From Ancylobacter dichloromethanicus (lineage in GTDB: Bacteria; Pseudomonadota; Alphaproteobacteria; Rhizobiales; Xanthobacteraceae), in contig NZ_JAHBGC010000038.1 in the NCBI RefSeq assembly GCF_018390645.1, positions 1 through 54,295 of the forward strand: a stretch of DNA of 54,295 nucleotides, given 5' to 3'. The notes beneath the pieces are model-generated. The model did no database searches, was not told the origin of the DNA, and saw nothing but the letters and a program-made list of their open reading frames with translations. The position numbers and the translations under genes were made by a program. This document shows, piece after piece, positions 19,193-27,685 of the stretch; positions within the stretch are counted from its first letter, which is position 1, and each line of letters begins with the position of its first letter.

Positions 19193-20109
19193 GCTTTCCC
19201 GACCTCACCTCCGAGCTAGCCGCCCGCCTGCCGGATCTGCGCGGGCGGCTGATCGCCAACCAGCCCTTGGCCGAGCTGACCTGGTTCCGCGTCGGCGGGC
19301 CGGCGCAGGTGCTGTTCACCCCGGCCGACGAGGACGACCTCGCCACCTTCCTGAGAGGCCTGCCGGCCGAGATCCCGGTGACGGTGATCGGCCTCGGCTC
19401 CAACCTCATCGTCCGCGACGGCGGGGTGCCGGGGGTGGTGGTGCGGCTCGGGCGCGGCTTCGGCGAGATCGCGGTGGAGGAGGGGCACCGGCTGCGCGTC
19501 GGCACGGCGGTGCCGGACGTGAAGCTCGCCCGCGCCGCGGCGGAGGCCGGCATTGCCGGGCTCGCCTTCTATCGCGGCATTCCCGGCGGCATTGGCGGGG
19601 CGCTGCGGATGAATGCCGGCGCGCATGGCGGCGAGACCCGCAATCCCCTCATCGAGGCGAGGGGCGTCGACCGGGCGGGGAATGTGCGCCTCTTCTCCAA
19701 TGCCGATTTCGGCTTCGGCTACCGCCATTCGCAGGCCCCCGCCGACGTGATCTTCACCCAGGCGCTGTTTCAGGGGCGGCCGGGGGCGACGGCGGAGATC
19801 CTCGCCGAGATGGACCGAATCACCGAGGCCCGCGAGGCCTCGCAGCCGATTCGCGAGAAGACCGGCGGCTCGACCTTCAAGAACCCGCCGGGCCAGAAGG
19901 CCTGGCAGCTGATCGACGCCGCCGGCTGTCGCGGCCTGATGCGCGGCGCGGCGCAGATGTCGACGATGCACTGCAATTTCCTGATCAACACCGGCGGCGC
20001 CACCGCCGCCGACATCGAGGGGCTCGGCGAAGACGTTCGCCGGCGCGTGAGGGAGCATTCCGGCGTCGAGCTGGAATGGGAGATCAAGCGCATCGGCCTT
20101 CCCGGCTGA
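19189..20109 (+). CDS. murB: UDP-N-acetylenolpyruvoylglucosamine reductase MurB
   Basis: The 306-aa flavoenzyme shows [25 protein letters not shown] and the type I MurB signatures [28 protein letters not shown] and [10 protein letters not shown]. It reduces the enolpyruvyl group to make UDP-MurNAc. The start is a GTG whose last two bases and the following A form the murC stop, giving tight coupling. The same frame is open for 1.4 kb upstream, but that part is opposite codon usage inside murC. Confidence 0.95.
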   Translation: MSFPDLTSELAARLPDLRGRLIANQPLAELTWFRVGGPAQVLFTPADEDDLATFLRGLPAEIPVTVIGLGSNLIVRDGGVPGVVVRLGRGFGEIAVEEGHRLRVGTAVPDVKLARAAAEAGIAGLAFYRGIPGGIGGALRMNAGAHGGETRNPLIEARGVDRAGNVRLFSNADFGFGYRHSQAPADVIFTQALFQGRPGATAEILAEMDRITEAREASQPIREKTGGSTFKNPPGQKAWQLIDAAGCRGLMRGAAQMSTMHCNFLINTGGATAADIEGLGEDVRRRVREHSGVELEWEIKRIGLPG

Positions 20110-20143
20110 ACGCTGCGGCTCTGGAGCCGCCGAGGAGAAGTGC

Positions 20144-21064
20144 ATGGGCAAGCATGTCGCCGTCCTGATGGGCGGCTGGTCGCCGGAGCGCGAGGTGTCA
20201 CTGTGGTCGGGCGAGGCCTGTGCCAGGGCGGCGGAAAGCGTCGGCTACCGCGTCACCCGGGTCGATGTCGGGCGCGACATCGCCCAGGTACTTGGCGCGC
20301 TCAAGCCCGACGTGGCGCTGAACGTGCTGCATGGGCGGCCGGGCGAGGACGGGACGATCCAGGGCATCCTGGAGGTGCTGCGGATCCCCTACACCCATTC
20401 CGGCGTGCTGGCCTCGGCGCTGGCCATGGACAAGGCGCAGGCCAAGATCATCCTGGCCGCCCATGGCATCGCCGTCCCCGAGGGGCGGCTGGTGACGCGG
20501 GAGGAGGCGGCGCGCGCGCATGTTCTGCCGCGTCCCTATGTGCTCAAGCCCAATACCGGGGGCTCGTCGGTCGGCGTGTTCATCGTGCGCGAGGACCAGG
20601 AGCACCCGCCGCAGGAACTGAATCGGGTCGACTGGGGCTTCGGCGAGGCGCTGATCGCGGAGCGCTACATCCCCGGCCTGGAGCTCACCTGCGCCGTGAT
20701 GGGCGACAAGGCGCTCGGTGTCATCGAAATCCAGTCCGACCTAAAGTTCTATGATTACGAGGCAAAATACGCTCCGGGCGGATCGCGCCACATTCTTCCG
20801 GCCCAAATTTTACCGATTATTTACCAAAAGGCGCAGATGTTAGCGGTTGAGGCGCATCGCGCGCTCGGCTGTCGGGGCATCAGCAGGTCGGATTTCCGCT
20901 ACGACGACCGGACCGGGGACGAATCCGGTCTTGTCTGTCTGGAGGTCAACACCCAGCCCGGAATGACCGAGACGTCGCTTGTGCCCGAACTGGCAGCCCA
21001 TGCGGGCCATTCGTTCGGTGAGCTTGTACGATGGATGGTGGAGGACGCTTCGCTCGATCGCTGA
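20144..21064 (+). CDS. ddl: D-alanine:D-alanine ligase Ddl
   Basis: The 306-aa ATP-grasp enzyme has the N-terminal LMGGWSPEREVS, NVLHGRPGEDGTIQG, YVLKPNTGGSSVGV, the omega-loop KFYDYEAKYAPGG with the Tyr expected for D-Ala specificity, and EVNTQPGMTETSL. It makes the D-Ala-D-Ala used by MurF. GGAGAAG precedes the ATG. The segment around 20741-20850 is markedly AT-rich for this window, yet the protein motif there is fully conserved. The end overlaps the ftsQ start by 34 bp. Confidence 0.96.
   Translation: MGKHVAVLMGGWSPEREVSLWSGEACARAAESVGYRVTRVDVGRDIAQVLGALKPDVALNVLHGRPGEDGTIQGILEVLRIPYTHSGVLASALAMDKAQAKIILAAHGIAVPEGRLVTREEAARAHVLPRPYVLKPNTGGSSVGVFIVREDQEHPPQELNRVDWGFGEALIAERYIPGLELTCAVMGDKALGVIEIQSDLKFYDYEAKYAPGGSRHILPAQILPIIYQKAQMLAVEAHRALGCRGISRSDFRYDDRTGDESGLVCLEVNTQPGMTETSLVPELAAHAGHSFGELVRWMVEDASLDR
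20741..20850 (+). promoter_or_regulatory. AT-rich patch within ddl, possible internal promoter for ftsQAZ
   Basis: By hand count this 110-bp stretch is about 47 % GC, and 20801-20830 is about 33 %, in a gene otherwise near 68 %. It includes AAATTTTACCGATTATTTACC. In E. coli, ftsQAZ promoters lie within the upstream ddlB gene, so a similar internal promoter is plausible. No clean -35/-10 pair stands out. Confidence 0.35.
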
Positions 21065-22044
21065 CCCCGCGGCAGACGCCGGCGGGCAAGCGGACCGGCG
21101 CGGCCAGCGGCGAATCACTTCGAGGCGCGCGCGTCCGGGCACCGGCACGCCCTGCGCCGATGACCGAGCGCACTCGCCTTCTCGACCGGGCCATCATTGG
21201 CGGCCGGCGCTTCTTCGTCGGCCTGTCCGCCTCGCGCGCGGTCCGCCGCGGTGCCGGGCTCTGGCTCACCGCGCTGCTTTTCGCCGCGACCGGCATCTAC
21301 GGCATGGAGCGCGGCGGCCACATGCCGGCGGCGATCGAGACCGCCCGCGACATGGGCGATGCCGCCGCCAACCTCGCAGGTTTCAAGATCGCCAACGTCA
21401 ACCTTTCCGGCCAGAATCACGTCACCCCCGGCGACATCCTCGCCACTGCCGGGGTGAAGCCGACCTCCTCGCTACTGTTCCTCGACGCCGAGGGCGCGCG
21501 CATGCGGCTCGAACAGTTCGCCTGGATCAAGCGGGCCACGGTGCAGAAGCTTTATCCCGACCGGCTCGACATCCAGGTCGTCGAGCGCGAGGGCTTCGCG
21601 CTCTGGCAGAAGGACGGCAGGATCAACGTCATCGCCCGCGACGGCACGGTGATCGCGCCCTATTCCGACGATCCGCGCTATATCCGCCTGCCGATCGTGG
21701 TGGGCGACGGGGCGCAGACCCATGTGGTCGAGATCGTCGACGCGCTCAGCCTGGTGCCCGGCGTGCGCGACCAGGTGCGCGCCGCCATCCGCGTCGCCGA
21801 TCGCCGCTGGACGCTGAAGATGCGCAACGGCATCGATGTGCGCCTGCCCGAGCACGGGCTGAGCGACGCGCTCGAACACCTCGCCGTGCTGGACCAGCGG
21901 AAATCGCTGCTGTCGCGGGACATCACGGTGGTCGATCTGCGGCTTCCCGATCGCGTCTCGGTCCGCCTTTCCGACGCGGCCTATGAGGCGCGCCAGGCCG
22001 AGCTGAAGGCCAAGGCCAAGACGAAGAAGGGCAGCAGCTCATGA
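21031..22044 (+). CDS. ftsQ: Cell division protein FtsQ
   Basis: The 337-aa protein has a basic cytoplasmic N-terminus of about 75 residues and a single membrane helix (LWLTALLFAATGIYGM). A POTRA domain follows (GFKIANVNLSGQNHVTPGDIL, about 115-185), then a beta domain and a Lys-rich tail. FtsQ scaffolds FtsL and FtsB at the divisome. The start at 21031 overlaps ddl by 34 nt and gives MDGGGRFARSL, which I believe is common in related species; an ATG at 21160 is a shorter option. The end overlaps ftsA (ATGA). Confidence 0.92.
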   Translation: MDGGGRFARSLTPRQTPAGKRTGAASGESLRGARVRAPARPAPMTERTRLLDRAIIGGRRFFVGLSASRAVRRGAGLWLTALLFAATGIYGMERGGHMPAAIETARDMGDAAANLAGFKIANVNLSGQNHVTPGDILATAGVKPTSSLLFLDAEGARMRLEQFAWIKRATVQKLYPDRLDIQVVEREGFALWQKDGRINVIARDGTVIAPYSDDPRYIRLPIVVGDGAQTHVVEIVDALSLVPGVRDQVRAAIRVADRRWTLKMRNGIDVRLPEHGLSDALEHLAVLDQRKSLLSRDITVVDLRLPDRVSVRLSDAAYEARQAELKAKAKTKKGSSS

Positions 22045-23363
22045 GACCGCGCGCGCCCTTCGAGATCGCCCCGAAAATGCGGCCGCTGGCGCCGCGCCGC
22101 ACCGGCGTGGTCGGCGTGTTGGAAGTCGGTACCTCCAAGATCGTCTGCATGATCGCTCGGCTGAAGCCGCGCGAGGCGACGTCGAGCCTGCGCCGGCGCA
22201 CCCATTCGGTGGACGTGCTCGGCATCGGCCACACCAGCGCGCACGGCATCAAGGGCGGCACCGTCATCGACATGGAGCGCGCCGAGCACGCCATCCGCCG
22301 CGCGGTGGACGCCGCCGAGCGCATGGCCGGGGCGCAGATCGCTTCCGTCATCGTCTCGCTGGCCGGCGGCCGGCTCGCCTCCGAGCATTTCAATGCCGAG
22401 GTCGACCTGCCGGAGCCGTCGGTGGCCGAGGGCGACATCCGCCGCGTGCTCGACGCCGCTTCCACCTTCGCGGTCGGCGAGGGGCGTACCATCCTGCACG
22501 CCCTGCCGGTCGGCTACGCGCTCGACGGCGCCGGCGGCATCGGCGAGCCGCGCGGCATGCTGGGACGCCGGCTCGGCGTCGACCTGCACGTCGTCACCGC
22601 CGAGGCGGCCGCCGTGCGCAACCTGCTGCTGTGCATCGAGCGCTGCCATCTCGGCGTCGAGGCGATGGTGGCCGCGCCCTATGCGGCCGCGCTTTCGACG
22701 CTGGCGGACGACGAATCGGAACTCGGCGTGACGCTGATCGATTTCGGCGCCGGCACCACCACGGTGGCGGTGGTGGAGAACGGCCATTGCGTGCATGTCG
22801 ACGGCATCGCCATCGGCGGCCAGCACGTGACCAACGACGTGGCGCGCGGCCTCTCCACCCGCCTCGCCGACGCCGAGCGGCTGAAGAGCCTGCATGGCGG
22901 CGTGATGGCGATGGGCGCCGACGAGCGCGAGATGCTGACCGTGCCGAGCATTTCCGACGACCATGACCTGCCGCGCGCCATCCCGAAGGCGCGGCTGGTG
23001 CGCATCGTGCGCCCGCGCGTCGAGGAGATCATCGAGCTGGTGCGCGACCGCCTGCTCGCTTCCGGCCATGCCACCGGGGCCGGCCGCCGCGTCGTCCTCA
23101 CTGGCGGCGCGGCACAACTCACTGGCCTTGCCGAGCTTGTCGGCAACATACTGGGACCACAGGTGCGAATCGGTCGGCCGCTCGGTATCTCCAAGCTGCC
23201 GGAGGCGACGCGCGGCGCACCCTTCGCTGTCGCTACCGGGCTGCTTGTCTATCCCCAGGTCGCCGGTCTCGAACATTTCGAGGCCCGTCGCCGCCGCCTC
23301 TCGCAGGGCGACGGTTCTGGCTACTTTTCGCGCGTCGGTCACTGGCTGAGGGAGGCCTTCTGA
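22041..23363 (+). CDS. ftsA: Cell division protein FtsA
   Basis: The 440-aa actin-like ATPase has VGVLEVGTSKIVCMIA (phosphate 1), a 1C domain after it, LIDFGAGTTTVAVV (phosphate 2), VLTGGAAQLTGL (adenosine loop) and a C-terminal amphipathic end HWLREAF expected to bind the membrane. It tethers FtsZ and recruits later divisome proteins. It is coupled to ftsQ by a 4-base overlap and followed by an 87-bp gap before ftsZ. Confidence 0.96.
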   Translation: MRPRAPFEIAPKMRPLAPRRTGVVGVLEVGTSKIVCMIARLKPREATSSLRRRTHSVDVLGIGHTSAHGIKGGTVIDMERAEHAIRRAVDAAERMAGAQIASVIVSLAGGRLASEHFNAEVDLPEPSVAEGDIRRVLDAASTFAVGEGRTILHALPVGYALDGAGGIGEPRGMLGRRLGVDLHVVTAEAAAVRNLLLCIERCHLGVEAMVAAPYAAALSTLADDESELGVTLIDFGAGTTTVAVVENGHCVHVDGIAIGGQHVTNDVARGLSTRLADAERLKSLHGGVMAMGADEREMLTVPSISDDHDLPRAIPKARLVRIVRPRVEEIIELVRDRLLASGHATGAGRRVVLTGGAAQLTGLAELVGNILGPQVRIGRPLGISKLPEATRGAPFAVATGLLVYPQVAGLEHFEARRRRLSQGDGSGYFSRVGHWLREAF

Positions 23364-23450
23364 CGTGCTCCATCCAATCCGCGCCGGCGGAACCGGCACC
23401 ACAGGGATCATGACGGGCCGCGCGCCCGCCGGCGTTAGGGGACACTAGAA

Positions 23451-25154
23451 ATGACGATCAACCTCCAGGTACCGGACATCCGCGAACTGCGTCCCCGCAT
23501 CACCGTTTTCGGGGTCGGTGGCGCTGGCGGCAACGCTGTCAACAACATGATCACGGCCGGCCTGACGGGGGTCGATTTCGTGGTGGCCAACACCGACGCG
23601 CAGGCGCTCACCCTCTCCAAGGCGGAGCGCATCGTGCAGATGGGCGTGGCCGTCACCGAGGGGCTGGGCGCCGGCTCGCAGCCGGAAGTCGGCCGCGCCG
23701 CCGCCGAGGAAGCGCTCGACGAGATCCGCGATCACCTCGCCGGCGCGCATATGGTGTTCATCACCGCCGGCATGGGCGGCGGCACCGGCACCGGCGCTGC
23801 CCCCGTCATCGCCCGCGCCGCCCGCGAACTCGGCATCCTCACCGTCGGCGTGGTGACCAAGCCCTTCCACTTCGAGGGCCAGCGCCGCATGCGCATCGGC
23901 GAGATGGGCATCAACGAGCTGCAGAAGGGCGTCGACACGCTCATCGTCATCCCGAACCAGAACCTGTTCCGGGTGGCCAATGAGCGCACCACCTTCGCCG
24001 ACGCGTTCGCGATGGCCGACCAGGTGCTCTATTCCGGCGTCGCCTGCATCACCGACCTGATGGTGAAGGAAGGCCTGATCAACCTCGACTTCGCCGACGT
24101 CCGCGCCGTGATGCGCGAGATGGGCAAGGCGATGATGGGCACCGGCGAGGCTTCCGGCGAGCAGCGCGCCCGCCACGCGGCGGAGGCGGCGATCGCCAAT
24201 CCGCTGCTCGACGAGGTGTCGATGCGCGGCGCCCGCGGCCTGCTGATCTCGATCACCGGCGGCAAGGACCTCACTTTGTTCGAGGTGGACGAGGCGGCGA
24301 CCCGTATCCGCGAGGAAGTCGACCCCGACGCCAACATCATTCTCGGCGCCACCTTCGACGAGACTCTGGAAGGACTGATCCGCGTGTCGGTCGTCGCCAC
24401 CGGCATCGACCCGGCGGTGATTCCCGAGCAGATCCCCCACATCATGAACAACCTGCCGGACGTCGGCGGGCGCCGGGTGTCGAACGCCGGCCGCGCCGCG
24501 GTGGAAGCCCGCCGCGACGCCGCCCTGCGCTCGGTCGCCTCGGCGCTCGACGCGGAAGATTTCGACATGCCCCACCAGGAGCCGAGCTTCGCCGCGGCGC
24601 CGGTCAACGACCACCTCTACGATTCGGAGCCGTCCTACGCGCCGGCTTCTGGCGCCATCGACGACGTGACGATCCGGCAGATGGCGCCCAAGCCCGCGCT
24701 CTACGCCGAGCCCGAGCCGGCGCCCTATAACGAGGCGGCCTACGAGGAGCACTCGATCGAGCCGTTCATCCCGCCGCAGGCCGAGCGCCCCGCGCCGCGC
24801 ATGCCGCGCGTCGACGAACTGCCGATGCCGGCGCAGAACCAGATCCGCGCCGCCCGCGGCGAGATGACCGACCATCATCACGCCGACAAGAAGCGCATGA
24901 CGCTGCTGCAGCGCCTCGCCAATGTCGGCCTCGGCCGGCACCAGGACGAGGAGGAGATGGAGCCCCCGGCGGACATGCGCCCCGTGGTGCGCCGCGCGCC
25001 GCAGCAGCCGGAGGGCCGCCCGCTCGCCGAGCTTCGCCCGGAGACCTCCGAATTCGCCAAGCGCCCGGCGGCGCGTCCCGCCGAGCCGCGCGCGGCGCGT
25101 CCGGCCGAGGACGACCATCTCGACATTCCCGCCTTCCTGCGCCGCCAGGGCTGA
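23451..25154 (+). CDS. ftsZ: Cell division GTPase FtsZ
   Basis: The 567-aa protein has the GTPase core at about 12-320 ([14 protein letters not shown], tubulin signature [12 protein letters not shown] near residue 108, NTDAQAL, T7 loop NLDFADVR). A long disordered linker of about 230 residues, rich in Pro, Glu and Arg, follows, and the conserved C-terminal peptide [10 protein letters not shown] binds FtsA. The linker makes it longer than the 383 aa of E. coli, as usual in alphaproteobacteria. Rhizobiales may carry a second, truncated ftsZ elsewhere; this one is the full division form. Confidence 0.97.
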   Translation: MTINLQVPDIRELRPRITVFGVGGAGGNAVNNMITAGLTGVDFVVANTDAQALTLSKAERIVQMGVAVTEGLGAGSQPEVGRAAAEEALDEIRDHLAGAHMVFITAGMGGGTGTGAAPVIARAARELGILTVGVVTKPFHFEGQRRMRIGEMGINELQKGVDTLIVIPNQNLFRVANERTTFADAFAMADQVLYSGVACITDLMVKEGLINLDFADVRAVMREMGKAMMGTGEASGEQRARHAAEAAIANPLLDEVSMRGARGLLISITGGKDLTLFEVDEAATRIREEVDPDANIILGATFDETLEGLIRVSVVATGIDPAVIPEQIPHIMNNLPDVGGRRVSNAGRAAVEARRDAALRSVASALDAEDFDMPHQEPSFAAAPVNDHLYDSEPSYAPASGAIDDVTIRQMAPKPALYAEPEPAPYNEAAYEEHSIEPFIPPQAERPAPRMPRVDELPMPAQNQIRAARGEMTDHHHADKKRMTLLQRLANVGLGRHQDEEEMEPPADMRPVVRRAPQQPEGRPLAELRPETSEFAKRPAARPAEPRAARPAEDDHLDIPAFLRRQG

Positions 25155-25220
25155 GAGCCGCAGAAGTGAGGAATCAGGCGGCCGCGGGCCGCCTGTTACA
25201 AGGCGTGTAACGCAGTGCAG

Positions 25221-25253
25221 CGCCCGGGTCGCGAGGCCCGGGCGTAACCTTTT
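25221..25253 (+). terminator. Probable ftsZ terminator
   Basis: An 8-bp stem CGCCCGGG/CCCGGGCG (25221-25228 with 25237-25244) is followed by TAACCTTTTG. A second hairpin with an 8-bp stem and 3-nt loop lies just before it (25176-25194), and a third with a 7-bp stem follows at 25324-25342. The 316-bp gap between ftsZ and lpxC (25155-25470) holds these three hairpins and an AT-rich stretch around 25250-25285 that could promote lpxC; I see no gene in it. Confidence 0.55.
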
Positions 25254-25470
25254 GTAATTAAATGAGTTTTCAGGATTTTGCGTCAGCGTGGAAGCGGTAA
25301 CAGAAGGTAAGCAAGCGTGATTTGGCGCGGACTCACCGCGCCGTTATCTTGCCAGCCAACGATAAGCAGCCGCCGCGGATTCGGTTCCGCAACTTTGTCA
25401 AAAGGGCGGCTTGGTGTTGGTTTTGGGGAATGGGGAGAGCGGATCGCCTCGCGCGTCCGCTTTGGGCCGA

Positions 25471-26409
25471 ATGAACGCTGTACGGCAGACCACCCTTGGC
25501 GATGACGTGACGCTTTCCGGCGTCGGCGTTCATTCCGGCAAGATGGCGTGGATGCACCTTTCCCCCGGCGAGGCCGGCAGCGGCATCGTCTTCCACCGCA
25601 AGGACACCAACCAGTCGGTGCGCGCCTGCCGCGGCGCGGTGCGCGGCAGCGACCTCGCCACCGTGCTGCGTGATTCGAACGGCCCGGCGGTTTCCACCGT
25701 CGAGCACCTGCTGGCCTGCTTCGCCGGCCTCGGCGTGGACAATGCCCGCGTCGAGATCGATGGGCCGGAAGTGCCGATCCTGGACGGCAGTGCGGGCGAT
25801 TTCGTGGCCGCCGTGGACGAGGCTGGCATCGTCGAGACCGAGCATGCCCGGCGTTACCTGCGCGTGCTGAAGCCGGTCCGCATCGAGACCGAGACCGGTT
25901 TCGGCGAGATCGCGCCCTACGACATGGGCTTCCGGCTGGAAGTCGAGATTGATTTCGACCATTGCGCCATCGGCCGCCAGCGTTTCGCCGCGACCATGTC
26001 GCCGGATGTGTTCCGCAAGGAACTGGCCGCCGCCCGCACCTTCGGCTTCGTGTCCGATGTGGAGCGGCTGTGGCAGGCCGGCTATGCGCTCGGCGCCTCG
26101 CTCGACAACACGATCTGCCTCGGCGAGGACGGCGTGATGAACACCACCGGCCTGCGCTACGCCGACGAGTTCGTTCGCCACAAGGCGCTGGACGCGATCG
26201 GCGATCTCGCCATTGGCGGCCTGCCGATGCTGGCCCGCTACCGCTCCTATCGCGGCGGTCACAAACTGAATTTCGCCGTCGTCGACGCGCTGCTCTCCGA
26301 CCGTTCCGCCTATGAGATCGTCGAAGCCCGCATCCCGGCCCGCCGCACCGTCAGCAGCAATGCCGGCCTGGTCGCGGTCGCCGTTCCGGCCTACGCGCCG
26401 GAACTTTGA
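25471..26409 (+). CDS. lpxC: UDP-3-O-acyl-N-acetylglucosamine deacetylase LpxC
   Basis: The 312-aa enzyme catalyses the committed step of lipid A synthesis. It begins RQTTLGDDVTLSGVGVHSG. It shows the zinc ligands STVEHLLA (His near 78), RHKALDAIGDL (His near 237 and Asp near 241) and the catalytic region RGGHKLN (near 264). The ATG at 25471 gives the usual family N-terminus; the frame can be read from a TTG 60 bp upstream, but that extra peptide is not family-like. The ribosome site is poor. Confidence 0.95.
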   Translation: MNAVRQTTLGDDVTLSGVGVHSGKMAWMHLSPGEAGSGIVFHRKDTNQSVRACRGAVRGSDLATVLRDSNGPAVSTVEHLLACFAGLGVDNARVEIDGPEVPILDGSAGDFVAAVDEAGIVETEHARRYLRVLKPVRIETETGFGEIAPYDMGFRLEVEIDFDHCAIGRQRFAATMSPDVFRKELAAARTFGFVSDVERLWQAGYALGASLDNTICLGEDGVMNTTGLRYADEFVRHKALDAIGDLAIGGLPMLARYRSYRGGHKLNFAVVDALLSDRSAYEIVEARIPARRTVSSNAGLVAVAVPAYAPEL

Positions 26410-26629
26410 ACCGTCGCGCGGATCGCGAGCCCGTTGCCGGCTCGGGTTCGCACCCCTCGCTATCGCTCCCCGACCGCGTCCGGCGCGCAACAGGTGGCAT
26501 GAAATGGCGGCCGGTCGCCACTCTTTGCTCTTGGCATCCCAAGGCGCCATAATCCGGTCGGAAAGCCGCCTTAGCGCCTGATCGCGCACTCGGCGATGAA
26601 GCAGAGACCAGATCGGGATCGAACTTGTG

Positions 26630-27541
26630 ATGCGTCTTCTCAGTCTCGGCCAGACGGTTCCCGGCAACGGAGCCACTCCCGCATCAGGCCGCCCAAGGGC
26701 GGCGAGGGCGGGCGTTTTCGCCGTGCGGCTCGTCGGGCTGCTGCTGGTCGGCGCTTCGCTCGGCGGCTGCGCCAGCTGGTTCGACACCAACAAGGAAGAG
26801 ACGATCTACCCCGACGTCCCGGCCGAGCAGCGCTACAATGAGGGTCTGACCCTCATGCAGAAGAACGAATATAATGAGGCCATCACCCGCTTCGAGGACG
26901 TCGACCGCCAGCACCCCTATTCGGAGTGGGCGCGCAAGGCGCTGCTGATGGTGGCCTATATCAACTACACCCAGGGCAGCTACGAGGAGTGCATCGGCGC
27001 GGCGCGGCGCTACCTCGCGCTGCATCCCGGCTCGGAAGATGCAGCCTATGCGCAGTATCTCGTCGCGGCCTCCTATTTCGACCAGATACCCGACATTTCC
27101 CGCGACCAGCAGCGCACCCAGCGGGCGATGGATTCGCTGGAAGAGGTGATTCGCAAGTTCCCGAACACCGAATATGCCGTCAGCGCCAAGAAAAAGCTTG
27201 AGGTCGCCCGCGACCAACTGGCCGGCAAGGAAATGATGATCGGGCGCTATTACCTCGAACAGCGCAACTATGCCGGCGCCATCAACCGCTTCAAGGTCGT
27301 GGTCACGCGCTACCAGACCACCCGCCATGTCGAGGAGGCGCTGTACCGTCTCACCGAGGCCTATATGGCGCTGGGGGTGATGAGCGAGGCGCAGACTTCG
27401 GCGGCGGTTCTCGGCTACAATTTCCCCGACAGTAGCTGGTACAAGGACGCCTACAAGCTGGTCCAGTCGCGGGGCGTTGACCCGAAGATGAACGAGCAGT
27501 CCTGGATCGCCAAGGCCTTCAAGGGCTTCACCCTCGGCTAG
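26630..27541 (+). CDS. bamD: Outer membrane assembly lipoprotein BamD
   Basis: The 303-aa protein has a long N-terminus before the signal helix and the lipobox LGGC (Cys47). Five TPR-like repeats follow (YNEGLTLMQKNEYNEAITRFEDVDRQHPYSEWA and onward). BamD is the essential lipoprotein partner of BamA in beta-barrel insertion. The ATG at 26630 is preceded by GTG; the roughly 28 residues before the hydrophobic helix are longer than usual, so the true start could be downstream, though no better ATG is visible. A hairpin follows the stop (27550-27571). Confidence 0.93.
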   Translation: MRLLSLGQTVPGNGATPASGRPRAARAGVFAVRLVGLLLVGASLGGCASWFDTNKEETIYPDVPAEQRYNEGLTLMQKNEYNEAITRFEDVDRQHPYSEWARKALLMVAYINYTQGSYEECIGAARRYLALHPGSEDAAYAQYLVAASYFDQIPDISRDQQRTQRAMDSLEEVIRKFPNTEYAVSAKKKLEVARDQLAGKEMMIGRYYLEQRNYAGAINRFKVVVTRYQTTRHVEEALYRLTEAYMALGVMSEAQTSAAVLGYNFPDSSWYKDAYKLVQSRGVDPKMNEQSWIAKAFKGFTLG

Positions 27542-27591
27542 AAACGTATGAAGAGGGGCGTGCTCCTCTTCCGGCGCGCCTTGATATGTGA

Positions 27592-27606
27592 GAACATAGC
27601 AGGAAC
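27592..27606 (+). promoter_or_regulatory. LexA (SOS) box upstream of recN
   Basis: The sequence reads GAAC-ATAGCAG-GAAC, an exact match to the alphaproteobacterial LexA consensus GTTC-N7-GTTC read on the other strand. It lies 80 bp before the recN start in the 144-bp gap after bamD. recN is a classic SOS gene, so site and gene support each other. Confidence 0.8.
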
Positions 27607-27685
27607 GCGGGATGCGCACCGGCCTGCGTCCTGTTAGAAGGGCGCGTCGCGCCGTCCCGCGAGGAAACGTTCTGGAGCAACACGC

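Noticed and set aside
17725..20109. A 794-codon frame that looks like a fusion upstream of murB
   Set aside because: The first 488 codons are out of frame with murC and have no family match; murB starts at the GTG that overlaps the murC stop.
25411..25470. Longer LpxC from a TTG start
   Set aside because: The extra peptide has no family similarity, and the RQTTL core begins just after the ATG at 25471.
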